Part shown: in pieces, positions 42,440-50,720 of the stretch
Numbering within the stretch: the stretch's first letter is position 1
Layout of the letters: each line of letters opens with the position of its first letter
NCBI RefSeq assembly: GCF_000708045.1
Contig: NZ_ANIE01000005.1
Span: forward strand, 62,001 to 126,000
DNA length: 64,000 bases
Direction: 5' to 3'
Source of the DNA: Marinobacter nitratireducens
GTDB taxonomy: Bacteria; Pseudomonadota; Gammaproteobacteria; Pseudomonadales; Oleiphilaceae
The notes under the pieces: generated by a model
Told to the model about the DNA's origin: nothing
The model's database searches: none
The model's input: the letters and a program-made list of their open reading frames with translations, nothing else
Position numbers and translations under genes: made by a program

Positions 42440-42763
42440 ATGTCGGAAGATCCCCTGAAGACCCTGTCTGATATGGCCAGTGATGCTCACGCCAAGATTC
42501 AGGCTGCTCACGAGCATATTAACCCGGTAGTGGAAGTCCGTCGGGGCATGCGCGATTCAGGCATCCCCGCAGACGTCATGACTATAGACTGTTTACGTAC
42601 CCGACGGCGCATTACCCTCATTCTGCACGACGAACAGCCGGGCAATGTGCTGTATCAGTTCATCACGATTGATGAGGAAGTTGGGAATAATTTTCAGGCG
42701 ATGGCTTTGTCTGATCTGTCAGTGAACACCTTGTTCGACTGGATACAGGATTATTTCGGCTGA
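42440..42763 (+). CDS. Small conserved protein of unknown function
   Basis: 107 residues, no signal peptide, with GGAAGC upstream. Sequence is a soluble alpha/beta mix (RRITLILHDEQPGNVLYQF; ALSDLSVNTLFDWIQDYFG). It lies 36 nt after the small lipoprotein gene and 32 nt before a short-chain dehydrogenase gene on the same strand, suggesting one transcript. I do not recognise the family. Confidence 0.72.
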   Translation: MSEDPLKTLSDMASDAHAKIQAAHEHINPVVEVRRGMRDSGIPADVMTIDCLRTRRRITLILHDEQPGNVLYQFITIDEEVGNNFQAMALSDLSVNTLFDWIQDYFG

Positions 42764-42795
42764 CCCTGTTCAATCAATAACAATAAGGATTTGAA

Positions 42796-43590
42796 ATGTC
42801 TGCCCAGACGGTCTGGATTACAGGCGCTTCCTCCGGTATCGGTGAAGCTCTCGCCCTTCAATATGCCCGCGCAGGAGCGGGGCTTGTCCTCTCGGCACGG
42901 CGGGAAGCAGAGTTGCAGCGTGTCGCCAATCGGTGTGTTGAGGCCGGATTGCCCCAGGACCATATTCTGGTGCTTCCGCTCGACGTGACCGAATGGGACA
43001 GTCTACCCGGTGCCGTTGCCGCGGTGATGGATCGTTTCGGGGCTGTTGATGTGCTGATCAATAACGCCGGCCTTTCCCAGCGCTCCCTCTGCAAAGACAC
43101 CGATCTGTCCGTCTACCAGAAATTGCTGGACGTGGATGTCATGGGGCAGATAGCGCTGACTAAAGCCGTACTTCCCCACATGCTGGAGCGTGGTTCGGGG
43201 CATCTGGCGGTCACTGCCAGCGTGGCGGGTAAGGTCGGCGTGCCATTGCGCACCGGCTATTGTGCCGCCAAACATGCCGTTATGGGGTTCTATGACGCCT
43301 TGCGAGCCGAAGTCGAAGGTGATGGGCTGCACGTGTCGACGATTGTTCCCGGATTTATTCGTACTGATATCTCCCGCAATGCCCTGGCTGCCGATGGTTC
43401 AGCGTTTGGAGAGCTGGATGACAATATTGCCGCGGGCATGGACGTGGATGAGTGCGCCGAGGTTATTTTCAAGGGATTGCAGAGCCGAAAGCGGGAAATA
43501 CCTGTGGGCAAAGGCAAGGAAATGTCAGCGCTCTGGTTGAAGCGGCTGGCACCTGAGGTGTTGTTCCGGGTGACCCGATCCATGAAATAG
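42796..43590 (+). CDS. Short-chain dehydrogenase/reductase
   Basis: 264 residues with the Rossmann loop TGASSGIGEALAL, the NNAG motif, catalytic serine in TASVAGKVG and YCAAK as the YxxxK pair (near 155-160). It resembles the DHRS7-like group that reduces carbonyls of lipids or steroids using NADP(H). AAGGAT precedes the ATG. A convergent substrate-binding protein gene begins 9 nt downstream. Confidence 0.88.
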   Translation: MSAQTVWITGASSGIGEALALQYARAGAGLVLSARREAELQRVANRCVEAGLPQDHILVLPLDVTEWDSLPGAVAAVMDRFGAVDVLINNAGLSQRSLCKDTDLSVYQKLLDVDVMGQIALTKAVLPHMLERGSGHLAVTASVAGKVGVPLRTGYCAAKHAVMGFYDALRAEVEGDGLHVSTIVPGFIRTDISRNALAADGSAFGELDDNIAAGMDVDECAEVIFKGLQSRKREIPVGKGKEMSALWLKRLAPEVLFRVTRSMK

Positions 43591-43598
43591 CAACGGCT

Positions 43599-44459
43599 CT
43601 ACTGCATCGCATCCGGGGTGTACCAGAATTTGTCGGCTATCTCGTTCAGGGACCGGTAAGCCTCGGGAGTCTCCAGGGAGATAATGATGCGTCGATTCAA
43701 TTGGCTTCGGGTGAGTGCTTCGTGGATGCGGGGGGCCGTTGTAAAATGCCGATCGAGCGCTCCCATTTCGTAGGCCCGGGCAAACCCATCGGTCAGAATT
43801 CGGTGCAGGTCGCTGCGCGCCGGATTGACGAACAGGAAGTAGTCATAGCGAAAGCGCAGGGCGATGTCCGGGACAATGGCGAGTCCCTGGTTCTGAGGTT
43901 TGCGGAGTTCTTCGTAAACCTCCTGAACCCCACGGTGAAAGGCATCGAACCGGCCGCGTTTGAGCATTGGCCACAGGTTGGCGTATTGGGAAATGCTGAG
44001 AGTCAGACCATTGGCCTCGAGATAATCGTTATCGGGCCAGCCAATTCCACTGCCTATAACAATGTTTTGGAGGTCTTCCACGGTGCGTATCCGGGACAGC
44101 GCCTCGATATGCTCTTGTGGCGCAACCAGTAATCGGTATCCCAGAAGCCCACGCGTCATCGGTACGTCTACTCTCAGGAATCGGGACTCCCGTTCAGGGC
44201 TGTAGCCGCTGAAAAACACATTAATTTGCCCTCTTCCCTCTTCCAGGAGTCTGAAAATCCGGTTTTGGGGGGCGTCCCACAATGGTACAAGTATCAGTTC
44301 ATGGTCGCCTGGTGCGTACTCTAGGGCTAACCGGATGACCGAGATTTCGTAGGCAAAAACGTCTCTATCGCCATGCAGCAAGCCTAAACGGAAGGTCTCG
44401 GCGCGCAGAGTGGCCGACAGGGTAAGCGTTAGAGATAGCGCTATCAGGGTTCGAAACAT
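43599..44459 (-). CDS. Periplasmic substrate-binding-like protein
   Basis: 286 residues with a signal peptide cleaved near LRA. The rest resembles the two-lobed SBP_bac_3 fold (TFRLGLLHGDRDVFAYEISVIRLALEY; IGSGIGWPDNDYLEANGLT). No transporter genes are next to it, so it may be a stand-alone binding protein or a sensor. Ligand unknown. Confidence 0.75.
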   Translation of the reverse strand: MFRTLIALSLTLTLSATLRAETFRLGLLHGDRDVFAYEISVIRLALEYAPGDHELILVPLWDAPQNRIFRLLEEGRGQINVFFSGYSPERESRFLRVDVPMTRGLLGYRLLVAPQEHIEALSRIRTVEDLQNIVIGSGIGWPDNDYLEANGLTLSISQYANLWPMLKRGRFDAFHRGVQEVYEELRKPQNQGLAIVPDIALRFRYDYFLFVNPARSDLHRILTDGFARAYEMGALDRHFTTAPRIHEALTRSQLNRRIIISLETPEAYRSLNEIADKFWYTPDAMQ

Positions 44460-44495
44460 GGGGTCAGTTCCCGGTTAGACATGACAAAGTGTAGC

Positions 44496-45344
44496 CTATT
44501 GGAACAGACCAAGTTGGGGTGGCTTCGTTTCCAGGGGGAGTTCCGGGAAGCCGCAACGCCGTTCTTTCAGGAGTTTGGCCCAAAGCCTGGCGAGTTCGAG
44601 CGCGTCATCGTTGTTGGGCATGTGCATGAAAATAAAAGGGCGCATTCCCCGGTCCAGCCAGTCAACAACCCGGTTTACCCAGGGGAGGAGAAATGCACGG
44701 TTCAGAGCGAGATCCGGATGGCCGATAAAGCGGACAACGGGGGGCGCCTCTGTCGGTAGCACGTGGACCGGAACGTCTGGCTTCTTCCGTTGTGCTTCCC
44801 GGGTTGCTTCATCTGTCGGGGCCGCTGAAAACAACGCTCGGCTGTCAAAGCAGACCCTTGATGTATTCCGGTCCCGGAGCCCCCGGTTGAGCGCTCTCTC
44901 GTCATCTCCCTTCTCGAAAAATGCGGGATTCCTGACCTCAACCGCACAGACTACGGGCTCCGGAAGTGCGTCGAGAAAGCGCCAAAGGTCGTCAAGGTGG
45001 GAAGGGCCGAACGCAGCGGGAAGTTGAACAAGCAAGGGGCCGAGCACATCGTTCAGGGGCGCCAGAGTGCGGAGAAAGCTGAGGGCTTCGTCACCGACCT
45101 TTGCAAGCAGCCGGTCATGGGTAATCTGGCGGGGGAACTTGAACAGGAAGCGAAAGTCGTCAGGTACCTGGGCTCGCCATTGCTCGCATTGGGCCAGGGT
45201 GGGTGTGGAGTAGAATGTTGTATTGCCCTCCACGCAATTAAACACCGCGCTGTACCGTTCAAGGGGGCTTCCGCCCGCCGGCAGCAGAGCCCGCCACGCG
45301 GGAGATTGCCATTGCGGGCAGCCCAGGAAATACGGCAGCGTCAT
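44496..45344 (-). CDS. DUF72 domain-containing protein
   Basis: 282 residues with the TIM-barrel-like DUF72 pattern: LGCPQWQSPAWRALLPAGG, FNCVEGNTTFYSTP, FKFPRQITHD and AVEVRNPAF. The function of DUF72 is unknown; a role in nucleic acid or radical chemistry has been suggested for the fold. Its ATG overlaps the stop of the upstream gene by 4 nt, and with that gene it forms the end of a three-gene operon. Confidence 0.86.
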   Translation of the reverse strand: MTLPYFLGCPQWQSPAWRALLPAGGSPLERYSAVFNCVEGNTTFYSTPTLAQCEQWRAQVPDDFRFLFKFPRQITHDRLLAKVGDEALSFLRTLAPLNDVLGPLLVQLPAAFGPSHLDDLWRFLDALPEPVVCAVEVRNPAFFEKGDDERALNRGLRDRNTSRVCFDSRALFSAAPTDEATREAQRKKPDVPVHVLPTEAPPVVRFIGHPDLALNRAFLLPWVNRVVDWLDRGMRPFIFMHMPNNDDALELARLWAKLLKERRCGFPELPLETKPPQLGLFQ

Positions 45345-45727
45345 GATGCGGTCGGGACTGAAAAGTGGTGCGCTTTCACGACCTGAGTCTCCACATGGAC
45401 GTGCTGAATGCCCAGCTTAAACCTCACATTGGCGTTTGCGATGCTGTTCTGAATCAGCGTATAGGCGTCGTGTTCGTCGTCGGGAAGCACGGAGAGCAGC
45501 AATGCCATGACGGACTCCTTGTGAATCTCGCCATCATAGTCTGATTTGAACGCCGGCCCGTCATCGGCCCAGTACCCGGTGAGTACCGGCAGCCCGGCCC
45601 CAGCGGTTCTGGTGACACCCCCAAACCTCTGGGTGAGTCGCTCGGCAATGAAATCGCCGGTTGCGTCCATTTGCTCGGGTGGTACAGAGAGCAGGACGAG
45701 AAAACGGATCCGGGTGTTTTCAGTCAC
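45341..45727 (-). CDS. Small protein of unknown function in the DUF72 operon
   Basis: 128 residues from a GTG at 45727 with GAGG 6 nt upstream; a TTG at 45739 is an alternative. It starts RIRFLVLLSVPPEQMDATGD after the first residues and appears to alternate strands and helices like a ferredoxin-like fold. It overlaps the DUF72 gene by 4 nt and lies 15 nt after the membrane protein gene. No family recognised. Confidence 0.7.
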   Translation of the reverse strand: MTENTRIRFLVLLSVPPEQMDATGDFIAERLTQRFGGVTRTAGAGLPVLTGYWADDGPAFKSDYDGEIHKESVMALLLSVLPDDEHDAYTLIQNSIANANVRFKLGIQHVHVETQVVKAHHFSVPTAS

Positions 45728-45742
45728 AGGGGGCCTCAAATA

Positions 45743-47122
45743 TTATCGCTTTGCCAGGTAAATATAGGCAAAAACCAGGATCAAAAGCAGGGACGACAGG
45801 CCAATGGAGCCATCCGGTGGCAGCCAGAGGAACGCATCCAGAAGTCCGGGGATGTCGTCCTCCCTGAGGTCTCTGGCGGCGGTTGTCAGGGAAATGAACA
45901 GATCCACCAGAGCGACCCCACCAATACCGGCCAGAATCAGCTCTACCGTCTTGTCCACCCGCGACTTGCGTTCGTCCAACAGGCGGGCAATACGGGAGCG
46001 AATCAGGTCGGTGCGTTCCAATGCGCTGGCAATCAGGTTGTCGAGCTTCCAGGCCGCACAGGTATCCTCGACAATTCGGGCCCGTTCGCCCTGAACGCCC
46101 ACCCGGGCCTCGTTGAACTCCAGCCGCGTAAATTCAAGGTGATCGAGACTCAGTGTGACGTCTTTCATCAGTCGATTGAGTTCCCGGTTGCGGGTCCGTC
46201 TCGCCCCCAGGAGATCTGTCAGCTGTGAATAGCTCGATTTGAGTATGGAGCCGTAGATAAACAAAATCGCATTGTAGAACTGACAGAGGGACAGGCCTCG
46301 AAGCCAGTCATCTCGGATGGCCGCAGACGAGCCACCAGTAATGAGAATGTTGCCCGAGCCCACGTAGTGCCCTTTTTCCCCCAGTTGCTCCCGGGTGCCG
46401 GGGAACGATGCCCACTCATGCAATGCCTCTCCCAAGGACGTTGCCAGCACGGATGGGGCGATCGCCGCGTATCGGCCCGTCCATAACACGTGGCTTGGCG
46501 GCGCATGCTGACGATCAAACGTGACATCTTTAAACACCTGAAGCTTGTTGGGGTCCCTCAGTTGATGCTCGTTTTGTTGCTGCCTCGATCCGAATCTCGA
46601 CCGAAAATTCAAACAATATTCATGGAACAGTGGGTAAAGACACAGGTTGTAGATATCGGATGCAAGGTTCGACAGGGTTTTGTCGAGCTCGCCGGAAAGC
46701 AGGGCCTGATGAATAGCCGGTAGGTTTGATGGTAGTGAGATATCCAGCTGAAGCAGAGCGATGGTGTCGTCATACAGATAAAGCTGGCAGCAGTCGACAG
46801 TGCCGCTCCAGGCTTTTGTTAGCTGTGCCATGGACTCCGATGCCTCGGTACAGGCGCTGGTGTCGACCGTATAACATTCGAAAGGCTGAAAAAACTCCGG
46901 CAGGTTGTCATGGTCGAGCGTGCCATAACCGTTGGCCCATGGCCACGGGAATGCCTTCAGGGTATCTGAAGCCCCAAGAAGTGATTCGCTTGGGGGTATG
47001 CCCAAGCCACCGGTCTCTTCCCTGAGCGCGTGGGCAGCTCGTTGCTCGCTGTTGGAGCTTATGGGTGTCCTTACAGGCGACAGTGTGGCGATTCTGAATG
47101 TGGTTTCTTGTTCCATGCTCAT
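45743..47122 (-). CDS. Uncharacterised protein with two C-terminal membrane helices
   Basis: 459 residues from the ATG at 47122; an ATG at 47116 and a TTG at 47146 are alternatives. The N-terminal 320 residues look soluble. A coiled-coil region (LDHLEFTRLEFNEARVGVQG onward) leads to two hydrophobic helices, about VELILAGIGGVALVDLFISL and LSSLLLILVFAYIYLA, at the very end. That tail-anchored plan is reminiscent of DUF155/RMD1 or CorA-like membrane ends, but I cannot assign it. It is first in a likely operon with a small protein and DUF72. Confidence 0.66.
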   Translation of the reverse strand: MSMEQETTFRIATLSPVRTPISSNSEQRAAHALREETGGLGIPPSESLLGASDTLKAFPWPWANGYGTLDHDNLPEFFQPFECYTVDTSACTEASESMAQLTKAWSGTVDCCQLYLYDDTIALLQLDISLPSNLPAIHQALLSGELDKTLSNLASDIYNLCLYPLFHEYCLNFRSRFGSRQQQNEHQLRDPNKLQVFKDVTFDRQHAPPSHVLWTGRYAAIAPSVLATSLGEALHEWASFPGTREQLGEKGHYVGSGNILITGGSSAAIRDDWLRGLSLCQFYNAILFIYGSILKSSYSQLTDLLGARRTRNRELNRLMKDVTLSLDHLEFTRLEFNEARVGVQGERARIVEDTCAAWKLDNLIASALERTDLIRSRIARLLDERKSRVDKTVELILAGIGGVALVDLFISLTTAARDLREDDIPGLLDAFLWLPPDGSIGLSSLLLILVFAYIYLAKR

Positions 47123-47289
47123 TTTCTTTACAGGGGGTGTCGACAAAGCTTACACATCCAGAGTCCGGTGTATGTAACCGTTATGTTAGCTGATTGATAA
47201 AAAGGTGAAAGTACTGAATTGGCCCCTACTTTGCTGAATATATGAACAACGCATATTTCTGTCATGAACACGAAGTAGAGGAAGTCGTT

Positions 47290-47910
47290 ATGTCTCTGTT
47301 CAGTCGTCTAGCTGGTCTCAGTGCTTTTACAATGTTGTTTGCTTTCGCCACTCCCGCAAGCGCTAACCTGGTTGTTAACGGTGGTTTTGAAAACCCGGAT
47401 GTAGCGTCCGGTACCTGGAAATCGTTCGACTCCAGTGACGTGGCCGGCTGGGATGGTAGCCGCATTGAAATCTGGGACAACTATAACGGTGAAACCGCTC
47501 ACGAGGGCAGCCAGTTCGCTGAACTGAATTCTGACCCGTACACCGGTTCCGCGTTCAGCATTTATCAGGACATTGAAACCGTCATCGGTGAAACCTACGA
47601 CGTCAGTTTTGCCTACCAGGCGCGCCAGAGCGAACGTGAGTCTTTCGAATTTGCCCTGATCCCTGATGGCAGTGTCGCCAGCACATGGTTGCTTGACGAT
47701 CACACCACCAGCGGCTGGAGCATTTTCTCTGGCAGCTTCATCGCCAGTGCCATCAACACTCGCCTCATGTTTACATCGGTCACTCCCGAGACCGGAACCA
47801 TTGGCAACTTCCTGGACGACGTAAAAGTTATCGTCTCTGTTCCGGAGCCCGGAACGCTGGCTCTGTTGGGCCTTGGTCTGATGGGTATGGGCCTGTCGCG
47901 CCGGCGCTGA
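47290..47910 (+). CDS. PEP-CTERM sorting-signal protein
   Basis: 206 residues from the ATG at 47290, preceded by AGAGGAAG. A signal peptide ends near ASA, giving a mature start NLVVNGGFENPDVASG typical of DUF642-like or choice-of-anchor domains. The end VPEPGTLALLGLGLMGMGLS plus RRR is a complete PEP-CTERM signal: PEP motif, hydrophobic helix and basic tail. Exosortase would cut it and move the protein to the surface or matrix. No exosortase gene is in the window. A strong terminator follows. Confidence 0.92.
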   Translation: MSLFSRLAGLSAFTMLFAFATPASANLVVNGGFENPDVASGTWKSFDSSDVAGWDGSRIEIWDNYNGETAHEGSQFAELNSDPYTGSAFSIYQDIETVIGETYDVSFAYQARQSERESFEFALIPDGSVASTWLLDDHTTSGWSIFSGSFIASAINTRLMFTSVTPETGTIGNFLDDVKVIVSVPEPGTLALLGLGLMGMGLSRRR

Positions 47911-47937
47911 GCCAGACGGACAACACGGATGTATTTG

Positions 47938-47966
47938 AAAGGGCCGCTTATGCGGCCCTTTTCTGT
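47938..47966 (+). terminator. Rho-independent terminator after the PEP-CTERM gene
   Basis: AAAGGGCCGC (47938-47947), loop TTAT and GCGGCCCTTT (47952-47961) form a perfect 10-bp stem, followed by TTCTGTTTT. A second small inverted repeat, TCAATCC/GGATTGA (47975-47996), lies just after it. Confidence 0.9.
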
Positions 47967-48045
47967 TTTGGGCGTCAATCCTGTTTTAGGGATTGAAAGT
48001 CTGCGGCCGGTGCACCAGAATTCCTTGTCTGAATATGTAAACAAA

Positions 48046-48063
48046 CACTCACTTGAATGAGTG
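48046..48063. promoter_or_regulatory. Palindrome before the crotonase gene, possible operator
   Basis: CACTCA (48046-48051) and TGAGTG (48058-48063) are perfect inverted arms separated by CTTGAA. The site overlaps an in-frame ATG at 48057 and lies 21 nt before the preferred GTG start at 48084. It resembles TetR-type lipid-regulator dyads such as TTGAATGA-containing sites. Confidence 0.4.
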
Positions 48064-48083
48064 CCAATCACGAGGGAAAGCTG

Positions 48084-48782
48084 GTGACCGAGCTAGTAAC
48101 TTACGACCTGAATGACGGCATCGCGACCGTTACGATCAGCAACGGCAAGGCGAATGCCCTGAGCCACGAAGTGTTTGAAGGCCTGAACAAGGCTCTGGAT
48201 CAGGCAGAGCAGGACAAGGCGATCGTCATCCTGACGGGTCAGCCGGGCGTTTTTTCTGCCGGCTACGATTTGAAAGAGATGCAGAAAGGCCCGAATGAAG
48301 CGGCTGCCCTGGTTAAAGTCGGCTCCACCTTCACCCGCCGCCTTGCGGCCTTCCCGCTGCCGGTGATCGGCGCCTGCAGTGGCCATGCGATTGCCAAGGG
48401 CGCATTTATCCTGCTTTCTGTGGACTACCGTATTGGCATTGAAGGCCCGTTCAAGCTGGGGCTGAACGAAGTGGCCATTGGCATGACCATGCACCACGCC
48501 GGTCTCGAAATTGCCCGCCACCGCCTGGTGCCGGCGCATTTCTACCGTTCCGTTGTGAATGCGGAAATCTACAGCCCGGAAGGTGCGGTTGAGGCCGGAT
48601 TCCTGGATGAAGCCGTTGCCCAGGACAAGCTGGCCGCGCGGGCACTGGAAGTAGCCAGCTACTTCAAGACCCTGAACATGCGCGCCCATCGCGAAACCAA
48701 GGTGAAGGCGAAAGCCGATTACCTGGCAGCGCTGGACAACGCCATCGAAAAGGACGCCGAGAGCCTCGGGCTGAACGGTTGA
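48084..48782 (+). CDS. Enoyl-CoA hydratase/isomerase-family protein (crotonase fold)
   Basis: 232 residues from the GTG at 48084, which has GAGGGAA 6 nt upstream; the ATG at 48057 has no site and is covered by a palindrome. Crotonase motifs: NALSHEVFEGL, VFSAGYDLKEM (oxyanion hole) and GACSGHAIAKGAF. Where enoyl-CoA hydratases have two catalytic glutamates, this protein shows GLNEVAIGMTM, so one glutamate is retained and the exact reaction is uncertain (isomerase or hydratase). A hairpin terminator follows. Confidence 0.88.
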   Translation: MTELVTYDLNDGIATVTISNGKANALSHEVFEGLNKALDQAEQDKAIVILTGQPGVFSAGYDLKEMQKGPNEAAALVKVGSTFTRRLAAFPLPVIGACSGHAIAKGAFILLSVDYRIGIEGPFKLGLNEVAIGMTMHHAGLEIARHRLVPAHFYRSVVNAEIYSPEGAVEAGFLDEAVAQDKLAARALEVASYFKTLNMRAHRETKVKAKADYLAALDNAIEKDAESLGLNG

Positions 48783-48787
48783 TATGC

Positions 48788-48816
48788 AGGCCGCCTTCGG
48801 GCGGCCTTTGTTTTTC
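48788..48816 (+). terminator. Rho-independent terminator after the crotonase gene
   Basis: AGGCCGCC (48788-48795), loop TTCG and GGCGGCCT (48800-48807) form an 8-bp GC-rich stem followed by TTGTTTTT. The TTCG tetraloop adds stability. It also lies just beyond the 3' end of the convergent PhoD-like gene. Confidence 0.9.
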
Positions 48817-48819
48817 CGG

Positions 48820-50676
48820 TTAGCGGTTGTCCGGGGTTTCGCGATAGTCAGCGAGGTCGTACCGTTTCTCGTACCACCCGCTATCCCCCGCACACAGCAG
48901 TCGGCTCTCCAGTGGCTGGCCCTGATCGTCAAGGGCCAGGGTGCCGATGTTCTTGTCGCTGGTAAGAAAATACCTTTCGCCGTCTGGCAGCAGGTAACGG
49001 ATCTGCTGGTCGCTCAGACATCGCCCCAGCTTCTCAATCAACCGCAGCCCCACATCCGCGCCGACCGGCGCATTGTTACTTGCACTGCTGCATAGCTGCC
49101 AGAATACCGGGCCTTCCTTCAATGGCTGGAAACGGCGGGCGAAGGCGTAATGAACATCCCCCGAAAACACCATGATGTGCTCGACACCGGGAACCCGGAG
49201 GCAGGCGTTCTGAAGCGCGTTCAGCGAGGCCTCGTCTGCGGCCCAGGGTTCTCTGTCCAGGGTTCGTTTCAGCATCGGGAACTTGAGTTGCAGGTATTCA
49301 ATCTGGCTGAACCCGTACATCGGGGTGGGGGATACCAGGATCAGTGTCCTGTTCTCGGGTAAAGCGGCCAGCCGGTTCCCCAGCGCCTCGATTTCCGGAT
49401 CAGACATCAGCCCGAGTGAGTGTTTGCCGCGCTTGCTGAACGCCCGGTGGGTGCGGGTATCCAGCACCGCGACCGGTGGCGTCTGCTCCAGTTCATAGCC
49501 CCAGTACTTTGTGAACAGCCAGGTGTCGAGGGAATAGTCCCGGGAATCGGTCAGGAACGCCTGCAAATCATTCAGCTCTCGTTCGGCTCCGTCGGGGCGG
49601 TTCCCCCAGTGCTGGCAGAGGAAATAGGACACCAGAGCGTTTCTCTGGGTATAGCGACCAAGGTCGGTCGTGGTCAAACGGCGATTGTGGGCTTTCGACA
49701 GGTTCCAGTCATCGGTGACTTCGTGATCGTCGAAGATCATATAAACGGAGATATTGGCGAACAGCTTCCTCACCTCGTGTCGGGCCGACGTCGCGAAGGC
49801 CTGCAAGTTTGAGAGGTCTTCCTCATACGCCGTGAGATCATACTTGTACTGAACCGGCGGCGCCTTGCCGTCCCGGGTGTTCCGGGGATGGGTTGCCAGC
49901 CTCGGTTTGAGGGCGTCGTGGCTGGCGAAGTCTGATCCGTCGTCCGGTGCAACCCCGGCGAACGCGAACAGGTACATGCAAAGGTACTCTGAGAGGCTGA
50001 GCAGGTGTGAGGATTTTGCCGACGACGTAAAGCCCAGCCCGGCGCGGGTTACCCATTCGCGGGCATCGAGCTTGCCAAGGCGGAAAAGGTCTTTACCGGC
50101 GGGGATGTGTTCGAGATCATCTTGGAGTCCCAGCCGGTCTCGGAGTCTGTGCAGGTAATCCAGTAGCAGGGGCGATACGTCGTCTGCGTAGATCTGGTCC
50201 CCGGTGAGAAACATCTGGCTCGGCCGTGCGACCGTGCCAAGATTCTGCTGAAGCTGTTCCAGGGCCCGCGCCATCTGGTCCGGCCGGGATGTCTGGTGGC
50301 TGGCATGGGGCTTTCTGCAGGACGCCTGTAAAAAGTGTTGATGGATTCGAGGGAGATAAACGCCCGGTAGGGCCTGCCCGCTCAGGCAAAGGGAATCCAG
50401 CAACTGGCGGTCACCGAAGGGCTCGCCGTCGACGGTTATCTCGTAGAAAACCTCACCATGCCCATCGCCGAGATCCAGAGCCGCCCGCAACAGGCAGAAA
50501 ACGCAACGCTCTCCGGCAATAACCTTGGTGGCTTCGGAGTGCGTGCTCAGCGTCTGCTGCTTCTGATCGTCCGCAAAAACGTTGAGTTCGAGTGCGCTGG
50601 CAGGGCGGTCCAGCACAAACCAGACATTGAGTTCAGAACGGTTGGCATGGCGCACAACCGGGCCGCATATCATCAT
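48820..50676 (-). CDS. PhoD-like alkaline phosphatase/phosphodiesterase-family protein
   Basis: 618 residues without a signal peptide, with AAGGAC upstream of ATGATG. Metallophosphoesterase motifs of the PhoD superfamily are FLTGDQIYADDV, FDDHEVTDDWN and FSGDVHYAFARRF. These provide the metal and phosphate ligands. Lack of an obvious Tat signal distinguishes it from classical secreted PhoD and suggests a cytoplasmic member. It is a single gene, in the same direction as the LemA fusion 44 nt upstream. Confidence 0.84.
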   Translation of the reverse strand: MMICGPVVRHANRSELNVWFVLDRPASALELNVFADDQKQQTLSTHSEATKVIAGERCVFCLLRAALDLGDGHGEVFYEITVDGEPFGDRQLLDSLCLSGQALPGVYLPRIHQHFLQASCRKPHASHQTSRPDQMARALEQLQQNLGTVARPSQMFLTGDQIYADDVSPLLLDYLHRLRDRLGLQDDLEHIPAGKDLFRLGKLDAREWVTRAGLGFTSSAKSSHLLSLSEYLCMYLFAFAGVAPDDGSDFASHDALKPRLATHPRNTRDGKAPPVQYKYDLTAYEEDLSNLQAFATSARHEVRKLFANISVYMIFDDHEVTDDWNLSKAHNRRLTTTDLGRYTQRNALVSYFLCQHWGNRPDGAERELNDLQAFLTDSRDYSLDTWLFTKYWGYELEQTPPVAVLDTRTHRAFSKRGKHSLGLMSDPEIEALGNRLAALPENRTLILVSPTPMYGFSQIEYLQLKFPMLKRTLDREPWAADEASLNALQNACLRVPGVEHIMVFSGDVHYAFARRFQPLKEGPVFWQLCSSASNNAPVGADVGLRLIEKLGRCLSDQQIRYLLPDGERYFLTSDKNIGTLALDDQGQPLESRLLCAGDSGWYEKRYDLADYRETPDNR

Positions 50677-50720
50677 GGAAAGGTCCTTTTCCCGTTGGCT
50701 GTTTTGTTGTAAATGAGAGG

